From Castanea sativa (Eukaryota > Streptophyta > Magnoliopsida > Fagales > Fagaceae), in the NCBI RefSeq assembly GCF_040712315.1, contig NC_134017.1, positions 26,891,273 to 26,955,272 on the forward strand: a stretch of 64,000 nucleotides of DNA. Direction: 5' to 3'. Below the pieces are notes generated by a model. The model was not told where the DNA came from, did no database searches, and was given only the letters and a program-made list of their open reading frames with translations. Below, one piece after another: positions 54,441-64,000 of this stretch (positions are counted from its first letter, which is position 1; every line of letters begins with the position of its first letter). The translations under genes and the position numbers were made by a program.

Positions 54441-54582
54441 CATTAATTTTAATAATAAATAAAATTAAAATCTATAACAACTTATCGCTTAAAATTTGTA
54501 AAATTGAAACCATTTCCCTTTTTATTCACCTTTTTATGCATAAGTGGGTCACTTGCTGTGAGAGAGAATTTAGGAAGAGAGG

Positions 54583-54586
<4 letters not shown>

Positions 54587-54626
<40 letters not shown>
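54587..54626 (+). promoter_or_regulatory. (TA)n microsatellite containing the TATA box of the TOPLESS-like gene
   Basis: About 18 TA units end in tatataaag. A pyrimidine-rich leader (tctctttctctcagtc) follows 40-150 bp downstream. A 5'-UTR intron then runs from 54751 (gtgtgt) to 54966 (tttttag), ahead of the ATG at 54992. Confidence 0.5.
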
Positions 54627-54628
<2 letters not shown>

Positions 54629-56765
54629 GAGTTCTTATCATTGCTGCTCATTTTCATTCGGTTTCAGTTTCTCTTCTTCGCTCACTCTCTCTTTCTCTCA
54701 GTCTTCTTTCGCTGCTACTTTCTCTCTCCAACTCAATTCAACCAAGCAAGGTGTGTGTATATATATATACCATATATTATGTATGTATGTAGGTATGCAT
54801 GTATGTATGCAGGTATATTTTGTATCAGTGTGTGCGTATATGATATATGAGTATGAATATGATGATTGTGAGTGGTTTTGGTTTGGAATTGTGGGAATCG
54901 GAACCCTAAATTGTGTGGTTTTTGTTGTGATATTAGGAATGATCGGTTAGTTTACTTAATTTTTAGGCGGGTGTTTGGATAGGAAGAAAATATGTCTTCG
55001 TTGAACAGAGAAGCTGTTTTTCTGATACTTCAGTTTCTGGACGAAGAGATATTCAAGGACACTGTTCACAAATCACAAGTATGCATTCTTTTTCCTGTCT
55101 ATTCTGTGTTGTTTTCTTTTCTATGCAAGTTTGTGTTTTCTTGGTTTTCAGTTTTCACTGGTGCCAAATGATGAGTATAGTGAGATTTTCAAGCATTCAG
55201 TAATTTTTTTTATTGTTGGGCTCGCTTTGCTTTGATGCTGATTGTGTATTTGGGTATGTGTGTGTGAATGAAGGTTGGAGAAAGAGTCGGGGTTTTACTT
55301 CAATATGAGGTATCTTGAGGAATGTGTCAGCAATGGTGAATGGGACGAGGTGGAGCAGTACATTTCTGGGTTTACTAAGGTCGATGATTATAAATTTTCA
55401 ATGAAGATTTTCTTCGAGATTCGAAAGCAAAAATACCTTGAAGCACTGGATAGGTAACTTTCTTCTTTTTTTTTTTTTTTTAAGTAATGTAAAAATTGCT
55501 AATGCTTTTTTGCACAAAATGAATTGTGTATCGCTAAGTTTTCAGGGAATAATGACTTTGTCTAAGTGGTTATTCTTATCCTTTTTGGGTTTTTGTTTTT
55601 GTTTTGCAGGCATGACCGTGCTAAAGCTGTGGAGATTCTTGTGAAGGACTTGAAAGAGTTCTCTAAATTTAATGAAGGGATTTTCAAGGAAATGACACTG
55701 CTTCTAAACTTGGGAAACTTTAGGTATGTTGAATGTTTCTTGGTGAAACTATATTGATAGGTTATATTGTCGTGTGTTATGGGATTTGTGGTCTAAGTTT
55801 TCTCAAAGTAACCTGTATTATTAGACATTGAAAAACAAGGAAGGTAGAATGGTGCAATGGGTTCATTATTCTGTATCACTTGGGTTGATTTGTTGGATTG
55901 TAACACAAGGATTCCTGGAACTCACAGGACAGTTTTTTTTTTTTTTTTTTAAAGAAAATATTGAATAAAAAATCATAGAAAAAGCTTAAATGTAATGTGC
56001 CTCGTGGAAATATTTTTTGGCTTGAACTTGTTTAAGGTGCATTTTCTGTTGGTATTAATTAATGAAGAGCACATCTTTAGGTGTGTGTTGATTCACTTAC
56101 ATTTTTTTATTTGGAGTTTTTGGATTGTAGTGTGCCTCCCTATACCTTTTATAACAAAGATTAATAAAAACACACAGCCATGCACTTCTTTAGGTAGCAT
56201 AGAGTACTAGTACCAATTATCCAAAGAGTGTATGTATCTATAAATGTTTTCTGTTTTTATTAGTTTCTTCTTGTGGCTTAACATTTGAATTTTATCTAAA
56301 ATATTGGTATGTATTAAAGTATTAGATTCCAAATAGTAAATCCAATGTTTGATCTCGAAGGAAAAAATGTTATTGAAAATGATACTTTGAAACCAAAAAA
56401 AATGAGAAGAAAAGAGTGTTAGATTATGTATTTTTGGTTGTTGATTGTTCAGTTTCAGCTTTTTCTGGTAATAGTTTAATATGGAAGTTTTATTGAAAGA
56501 CACATGCATTGAGGTGGTAGGGAGGATGTAATGTCCTTGGATTTAATGGAGTTGATAGCTTACCAAGATTAAGGTCTTTTTGAGTTACAAATCAAGAGCA
56601 AGAAGTTAAAAGTAGATGATATTGGTATTTTCATGAATTTTTTACTATGTGAAGGTCAAATATAGAAGGGAAAGACAACAATGTGCTAAAACACAAGTGA
56701 GGATGCTAAAGAGACTATGGATATTTTTGAGATGTGAATTTTGATTTAGTGTTATGCTTTGTCCC

Positions 56766-58862
56766 TGTTAAAGAAAATAGGAATATATATTATGGTTTTA
56801 CCTTGTATTGTATAGGTGGTGAGCAGTCTCTACCAGCTGTCCCTTTCAAGGGTATTCTTGTCCTATTCTATTCACCTTTTCTATATAAGGAATGAATAGT
56901 ATGAAGACCGTGGCAGAATTCCAGCGCCTCCTTTCTATGCTTCTATGAATCATTTATACATACATCATTTATTAACATGGTATTAGAGCCCTAAGTCTTG
57001 TGCCTTTGATTCATTTGGGGATTCCTTTTTTTCTTTTTTTCCTTTCATTATCTGTCTATGTTTAGGGTCCTTTCCATGTTGCCTCCAATCGGTTTCAGTA
57101 TTTTGTTACCTTTGTAGATGACTACTCTTGAATGACTTGGTTGTTCTTAATGAAAAACTGTTATGAGTTGCTCTTATAAAAAAAAAAAAATCGTTCTATT
57201 TTAATGTCCATCTTTCAATTTTTTTTGCAAAGAAATAAAAATTAATTTGGTCACAAAATCTGTATCTTGCGATTCAACGGTGCCAACGAATATGTCTTGA
57301 AGACATCCTTTACCTTGTATCTTTTTACAAAGGCATTGTCAACCTAACTACTTGTCCTCACATGCCCCAATGAAATGGTGTTTCTTAGTGAAAGAATCGC
57401 CATTTATACATGTCTCAAAATCTGTTCCTCCTCCTCTTGGCAAACATATTTGTCGGTTGTAAATGGGTCTATACCATTAAGTTTCACCTTAATGGCTTTG
57501 TTGATCACCTTAAAGCTTTTTTAGTTGCCTAAAGGCTATACATAGCCACATAATATTGATTATGATGAGACATTTTCTCCAGTGGCCAAGATCTCTTCCA
57601 TCTCTGTTCTGATATCCCTTGTTGCCAACCATGATTGATTGCTGTATTAGATAGATATCAAGAATGCTTTTCTTCATGGTGATCTTCTTGAGGAAGTCTA
57701 GATGGGGCAACCACTGGGGTTTATCTCTTAGGGGGAGTATTATAGCAGTGTTTGTAAATTAAAAAAGGCATTATGCAGTTTCAAGCGGTCACTAAGATCT
57801 TGGTTTGGAAAGTTCTTTGAGGGAGTCTCAAGCTTCAGCCTCCATCGCTGACAAATGGGTCATTAAGTTTTCCACTTACATATTGATGTCAGTTACATGC
57901 CGCATATTGTCTATGTGAATACTATAGTAATTACGGGAAATGATTCTGATGGTGTTACTTGATTGAAACAATTCCTGGAGCAAAATTTTCACACTAAAGA
58001 CCTTGGTGAGCTCCTCTACTTATTAGGTATTGAGGGGTAAAATCCAAGCACAGCACCAGTTAATCTTGAAGGATATATGTGGTTGATATCATTGAGGAGA
58101 CTAGATTGTTGGGTTCTGGCCCTGTGGATACTCCTATGGGCCCAAATCAGAAACTCTTAATGTGATAGGGAAATGTTTTCAATCCTAGCTGACACCGTTG
58201 CTGGTTGGGGAACTAACTACCTCACCATCACAAGGCCGGATATTTTATTTGTTGTTACCGTGATAACTGATAAGTTAGTTCTTAGAAGCCTTGTGGGGGA
58301 TCCTGTATTGGGATGCTAGTATTCAGATATTCTGTAACTGAAGAAAGCCTTAGGTCAGGGCATATTATTTATGAATAATACTCATCTTAAGGTAGAAGGT
58401 TATGCCAATACAAATTGGGCAGGATTACCTTCAGAGAGAAAATCTACCATGGGATATCCCACCATGAGAGGGAATCTTGTGACATGGAAAACTAAGAAAC
58501 AAAATGTATTTGCTCAATCGAGTGCATAAGCATAATATAGAACAATGGCACATGCTACTAGTGAACTAACATGGCTAAAACACTTCTTTTAGGATTATGC
58601 TTCACAGTACCTACCTATTCCAGTATCCTGTGATAACCTAGCTGCTATACACATTGCTTTCAATTGTGTATTCCATAAGAGGACCAAGCACATCAAAGTA
58701 GATTATCATTTCATTCAAGATAAGATTTTAGCGGAGACATAACTACACCATTCTTGCCCTATTTTATTCACCCTTTCTATACAAGGAATGAATAGTGTGA
58801 TGCCTATGGCAGAATGCCAGCACCTCCTTTTTGTGCTTATATGAATCATTTATACATCATCA
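56766..58862 (+). mobile_element. copia relic in the third coding intron of the TOPLESS-like gene
   Basis: The LTR parts match at about 56853-56977 and 58749-58862 (ttcttgtcctattctattcacc..ctatataaggaatgaatag). The primer-binding site tggtattagagcc is at 56978-56990. The pol remnant includes integrase (RFQYFVTFVDDYS near 57095), reverse transcriptase (IKNAFLHGDLLEEV near 57660, stops inside) and RNase H ([23 protein letters not shown], 58640-58725). Both LTRs are incomplete at their starts and no target duplication was found. The element is old and dead, in the same orientation as the host gene. Confidence 0.8.
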
Positions 58863-58869
58863 GTCCTTA

Positions 58870-60136
58870 AATACAACTTTGCCTAGTGTCCATTGGGAAT
58901 TCTACCAAGCTTAGACACATTTGGTGGGGTGGGATAAGCTGCATGCGCCTATGGCGAATGGTGGTTTGGGAGTAAGGAGATTAACTACTTTTAATAAAGC
59001 CTTACTAGGAAAATGGTTATGGTGGTTTGGGGTTGAGGAGATACGGCTTTGTAGAAGGGTTGTAGCTTTGAAGTTTGGGGAAGAGTGCGATGGTCTTCCA
59101 AGCTGGGTAGGGATGTACATGGGTGTGGTTTGTGGAGAAGTATCCAGAAAGGTTGGGTGGTTTTTAGCAAAAATATTCGGTTTGAGGTAGGGGTGGGGGA
59201 TAGAGTGAAGTTTTGGACAGATTGGTGGTGTGGGGATTTATAACTCCAATTGACCTTCCCAGTTGTGTATGGGATTGCTACTAATAGAGAGGCATTTGTG
59301 GCCTCTTCTCTTGAATGGTTGGGGATAGAGGAACAAAGAAGTTGGAATGTTCATTTAATTCAAGAACCAAATGATTGGGAGAGGGGTGTTGTAGATGAAT
59401 TCCTTTGTACTTGGGGATATAATTTACCTCCAACTGAGAATGGAGACCGTATGAGATGGAAGTTGACAAAGAATGGGGATTTTGACATCCGCTCGTTTTA
59501 TAATAAGCAATGAGGTCCCTTGCCCATTATATTTTCTTGGAAAGGTATTTGGAAGGTTAAGCCTATTCGGCGTGTTTCTTTTTTTGTTTGGACCGCAGCT
59601 TGGGATAAGATTCTTACAGGAGACAATTTACGGGGTAGAGGCCTTGATATTGTTGACTGGTGCATTATGTGTCGTTGTAATGGGGAGACGGTGGATCATA
59701 TTGTGAAAAAGCTTATCGGTTGTGGAGCTTAGTTTTTAGATCTTTTGGGATTTCATGGGTCTTGCCAAGATCGGTTGCAGATACTCTTTTTGGTTGATTG
59801 AATTGGTTTGGGAAGCACTCTTCTAGTATTTGGAATTTAGTTTCATTATGCCTAATGTGGTGTATTTGGAGGGAGCAAAATTGGTGAACTTTTGAGGACA
59901 TGGACAAATCCGATGACCAGTTGCTTGCTTCTTTTAGTGGTTCCCTTTTTGAATGGTTTAGGGCTTGGGGACTCACCTCTAGTGATTCTCTCCGTTTGTT
60001 CCTTAGTTCTCTCCTTTGTAATTAGCTTTTCTTGCCTGTTTGTTATTTTTTCTGAAATCTTTGGTCTGCCTTATGCATTTTTTGCATGAGGTAGCTTTTT
60101 GAATATACATCCTTCTTACTTATTTTTTTAAAAAAA
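58870..60136 (+). mobile_element. LINE (non-LTR retrotransposon) 3' fragment
   Basis: The C-terminus of LINE ORF2 in shifted frames: [19 protein letters not shown] (58960-59030), a middle part at 59250-59513 (FLCTWGYNLPP, GDFDIRSFYN), and the RNase-H-adjacent zinc-binding region at 59520-59732 (WKGIWKVKPIRRVSFFVWTA, CIMCRCNGETVDHI). The last has the CxxC..H pattern annotated as zf-RVT. 5'-truncated, as LINE copies usually are; ends in a short T/A-rich tail (ttttttaaaaaaag). It abuts the end of the copia relic. Confidence 0.8.
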
Positions 60137-61575
60137 GATTGTATAAAATAAATGTTTACAAGATGTTGTGTCCTTTTTGGACTCCAAAACAAAATGGATT
60201 GTTCTAGGCTTGTTACTGTAGCTTTTGAGCAAATTGTACATGGGGTTAGATGAGGGTACCAAGTGTTGACCTGCTTGGAAACAAGTTATCTACAGGGAGA
60301 AAGAAAAAATGAGTCACAGTTGTGAATTGTGATTTGAAATTAATTTGTCAAAGTGTGCGACAAGGAAGGGATGGTATATGATACTGCTACATCTTTATCT
60401 ATCTATTTAACTTATCTATCTATCAAGCTTGATGAATTTCATTAAATAACAGAGAATCTAATTTTAGACGTATACCTCTTGTTCCTGCATTCATGTACAA
60501 ATCTACATTATCCCCCTATCCCTTTTGTTATCCCATCATCATTATTTCAATTTTTTCCAAAGAGAGCATTCAATAATTTAGTATTCAAATAAAAAGCTAT
60601 TACTTTCCAAAATTACACCCAGCACCTTTTAAAAGATGTTATTCAATACTTTTCTGCCTTAAAATAAGGCTTTGTTTGTTTCAGCGTAAATATTTTCCAA
60701 TATTTTTAATTTTTTAATTTTTTTTGTATATGCTGGATTCAAAGAAAGTGGGACTTATAGCTTAATTCTGATATATGAAGCTTCATGCAAACATTTGTCT
60801 TCTTCAGGGAGAAGGAGCAGCTATCCAAGTATGGGGATACTAAGTCAGCAAGAGCTATAGTGCTTGCTGTGCTAAAAAAGTTGATTGAGGCAAATCCACT
60901 TTTCCGTGATAAGCTTCAATTTCCCACCTTAAAGAACTTGAGGCTGAGGACATTAATCAATCAGAGGTAATTAAAACAGTCTCCTAAATAACTATTTATG
61001 CTTTCCTTCAATAGGAATGTCAAGTTTTTGTTGCCTTCTCTGATTGTTTCTATTGTTATTCTTGTTATATTGCAGCTTAAATTGGCAGCACCATCTCTGC
61101 AAGCGCCCAAGGCTCAACCCTGACATCAGAACCCTTTTCGCGGACCACACTTGCTTAGAATCACCTTGTGCTTATCTTCCCGTAGCAATTCTAGCGGATT
61201 CCATTCCAAAAGTTAGTGCCTTACTGCCTTTCCTCCACTAGGTGTTAATGGTGTAAGTCAAATATAATAAGTTTTCTATTTTGGGGATAAAGGTGTTCTA
61301 TATTTATCAACAATATTACCTGGCTGTCTATTTGTTTTAGCCATTTCAGCCAGCACAATCACATGTTAAACCTTTCATTGGGACCTCAATGTGTTTTTCT
61401 CTTGTCCATTTTTTTAATTCTTTATATTCATTAGAATGGAGATAGCCGAAGCCTGCCAGATGCAAAATTAAAATATTCTGATGAAGAGATATCTAAGGCT
61501 TGGAAGCTGACTGAACTCAACAAACCATCTCAGCTTCGTTCCTTGCGGCTTCCTGACTGCCACTTGCCTGTAAGG

Positions 61576-63608
61576 GTAAGTATATTTTTCCTAACCCCCA
61601 TTGAGGTTAATATGATGTAATTCCTCTCTTTTTCTACCATCATTCTGCATAATTTGAACTTTAGTTTTCTAGGTAGTTGGGCGACTTTAAAAAAAAAAAA
61701 AACTTTTTCTTCCAAGGCAGGGGTGTGCCAAAATATTTCCATATTTACTTCTATATTTCATTGAAAATAATGATCAGATTAAGTTTTTCCTATGATCATT
61801 GATGACTATGTACTAAGAGTGTGAGGGATCTTGATCCATTTATTTGGGGGGTGGGGGAATCAATGCTTACATGATTGCATATTGCAGCAAGTTTAAGTCC
61901 ATTTTGTTAGGATCATTTTGGATTGTTTGTGAATGGTTTTTCTTTTGTATTATTAATTGATGACATATCTTCTTGTCTGGATTAGTATAGTACTGTTAGT
62001 GCCACAGTGGATCACATGCAAGCAACTTTAGTGGAGGGTGTATTCATCTCTTGCCAGATAATGTCATACAGAGTGCGGCTGCCCTCATACTCATGTTTTG
62101 CTAGTCAAGTCATAGACTAAGTTTTTTAATACATCCATGATCCATGCTTTGATGAAAATTTCATGGAGATTCTGTGGTTGCAGGGCACTAGTACCATCCA
62201 TTTTAACCAATTCTATTTTTGTTGCACCTTGTTTGTAGACTGTTACATAAATGTGCACTTCAAGAAATTAAATTGTTTCTGACCTCATTCTTATAAAAAT
62301 AGTTGTTTCTGACCACATGGTTCACTGACACTGTATATTGTGCCTCAAAGGCCCTCAAAGCCTTGTTAGTGTTCTCATCATCTTACCATTGCTCTACAAA
62401 GCTTAATATGCTGTTTTGTTTATTTTTATTTTTTGAAACACTGTTATGCAGATTATAAAAAACTAGATGGATGGGAAGTGTTGGATTAATGGAAGATGTT
62501 ATGTTTTAAATTGTCATAGTTTTGATGTGTGATCAGTGATAGAGATGCTAATAATTACCTTACCAGTCTTCCTAGAGCAGGTCTTAATGCAAATTTGTTT
62601 TGTATAAGTGTTGCCCATTTCTCCCTATCGATGATCTTAGCACTCTAGGATCAAGTGTTGTCCGTTTGATAGTAGGTCATACACATGGTTATTATATATG
62701 TTGGTTATCTTTGGTTTTATAGACACGAAGTTTCTAGTTTATTTTTTCTTACAAAAAAATTTGGAACAATTTACATTTTAAACCTTGTACTTTAGGGATG
62801 ACTTCAAGTTAAATCCAATAGTTTCGAAGTATTAAATAATTCTATAAATTAAACACTATAGTTTTGTTATTCTTAAATTGAATCCTATACTTTAGGGTAT
62901 GATATTAAAACTTTAGGGTTTGATTTGAAATTAGCAAAACAATAAGGTTTATTTTGTAACAATCTTATACTTTAGGGTTTAATTTGAAACCTTGAGACTA
63001 TTCGATTTAATTTGAAACTACCCTTAACATATATGATTAAAATTTGATTGGCCCAACAATTTTTTCAGCTCTGGTATCATTTTGTATTTCCAGTATGTGT
63101 TTTATTTAGGCTCATGGACCTATCATATTCTGAAATTAATTTCCAAAAAATTAATTCTCTGACATGGTAACCCATCCTGTTCTTATTGTTCATATTTTAT
63201 TTTAAATATAGATAATCACTTATTGATTGTGTACTTTGAATATAAGTCTATAGCTTTTGAATTATAAGCCTGTTGGATCATTTTCAGGCTTAAACTGGCC
63301 AAACTGATGTTTAAGTCTACCTAGCGGTTATTAAATCATATACTTTAGTCTCCTTTTTCAATATTATAGAAATTTTTTTTGTTTGTATTGTTTCAAAATA
63401 GGAACTTATTTCAAGTCCATGGGTCTGTATTTGTCTACTGTCAATCATGTCCTGGTTTAAGTTTACTATCCACTTCCCAGAATTCTTAAGTAATGTTTTT
63501 GAGTTAATGTTCTAAAATGGAGAGGAAGGAGGTCAAAGAAAGAATCCCTCAAGTTAATTCTATAATGTTTTTTTTTCCTCAATTGTAACAGTTCCTTTTC
63601 CATTTCAG
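61576..63608. other. intron between exons 6 and 7 of the TOPLESS-like gene
   Basis: About 2 kb without coding signals for the missing propeller. Between 62765 and 63025 a short motif of the type actttagggtttgatttgaaa repeats several times, similar to text near 29500-29620, a common non-coding plant repeat. Confidence 0.55.
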
Positions 63609-64000
63609 ATTATTGGGTTGACATATACACACATGGGAGGGGCCATTTTGGCATTAGCATTTAATGCTGTACACAAACTTTGGAAATGGCAGACAAGTGA
63701 TGGGAAGGTATGGATGCCTTTGTTATTAAGGGCAGCATGCCCAACTATATTGTTATTGTAATACACTTAGCACTTTACTAATGCTTCGCTTATTGTAGGC
63801 AACTTCTAGTGTGCCACCACAATTGTGGCAACCGCCCAATGGAATATTAATGACCAATGATATAAGTGACACACGTCTTGAACGTGTTGTTCCATGTTTT
63901 GCTCTTTCGAAGAATGATTCTTATCTTTTGTCAACGTCTGGTGGAAAATTTTCCCTTTTTAATATAACTACATTCAAGGTAATGTCATTTAATATATCTA

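Larger units (their letters stand above)
54992..63978 (+). pseudogene. TOPLESS-related corepressor gene, degenerate
   Basis: TOPLESS proteins (~1130 aa) link EAR-motif repressors to histone deacetylases. Coding exons: 54992-55071 (LisH, LNREAVFLILQFLDEE), 55274-55453 (CTLH, NGEWDEVEQYISGFTKVDD), 55610-55723, 60808-60966, 61076-61252, 61435-61575, 63609-63707 and 63799-63978. They carry the N-terminal LisH-CTLH-CRA domain, then jump to the linker and start of the second WD40 propeller (RSLRLPD, AILALAFNAVHKLWKW, PPQLWQPPNGILMTNDISDT, PCFALSKNDSYLL). The whole first propeller, some 400 residues, is missing. The first donor is AT instead of GT (55072-55073). Exon 5 has a one-base frameshift near 61220 giving tag at 61239. 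A donor at 61212 (gttagt) could bypass that frameshift but not the first lesion. Probably a pseudogene; it continues past the window. Confidence 0.85.

Noticed and set aside
61212..61241. A 30-nt mini-intron (gttagt..ctag) that would remove the exon 5 frameshift
   Set aside because: Far below the minimum length for plant introns.

Overview
This is plant nuclear DNA. It has introns with GT..AG borders, AT-rich non-coding sequence, LTR retrotransposons of the Ty1/copia and Ty3/gypsy types, MITEs, an endogenous pararetrovirus, a coiled-coil NBS-LRR resistance gene and a TOPLESS-family corepressor gene. Together these point to a dicot. A woody species, perhaps Fagales, is a guess from the overall feel of the repeats and not a demonstrated result. 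No bacterial genes, tRNA, rRNA or CRISPR array were seen.

Layout, left to right. (1) 271-2568: short-LTR copia remnant with a 5-bp target duplication. (2) 2841-3222: MITE in a TA-rich site. (3) 3520-4692: non-autonomous hAT element with a perfect 8-bp target duplication; an uninterrupted paralogous site lies near 17352. (4) 5139-5800 and 17111-17250: three tandem copies of a ~265-bp unit, the third split by Gypsy element 1 (5801-17105, TSD ccttt), an old, heavily stopped Tat-type element with two RNase H domains. (5) about 18115-28998: endogenous caulimovirid locus. It holds a polyprotein-end relic, a promoter/leader, one long but broken copy (A), a second partial direct copy (B) and an inverted third fragment (C). 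(6) 31691-41581, minus strand: Gypsy element 2 (TSD attag), a young Tat-type element with nearly identical 552-bp LTRs. (7) 45753-48626, minus strand: an intact 957-aa CNL resistance gene, the only full-length host protein gene here. (8) 49461-50344: hairpin and Tourist-like MITEs. (9) 52307 to about 54290: Gypsy element 3, related to element 2 and internally deleted. (10) 54587 to the window end: a TOPLESS-related gene on the plus strand, apparently a pseudogene, with a copia and a LINE relic in its 5-kb third coding intron.

Two themes stand out. First, all three Tat-type gypsy elements carry the same 3' module: a tandem-repeat array directly after pol, then an extra gene on the strand opposite to gag-pol. 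In element 2 that antisense gene is an open four-exon gene (652 aa) with its own TATA-like box, although gag-pol is broken. Second, the viral copies B and C form an inverted repeat with ~0.93-kb arms over the movement-protein region. If transcribed, this would fold into long double-stranded RNA, a plausible source of antiviral siRNA.

Coordinates of TE ends that show a TG..CA or TIR plus a target duplication are firm to the base. Boundaries of decayed pieces are approximate. All family names come from reading motifs, not from database searches.
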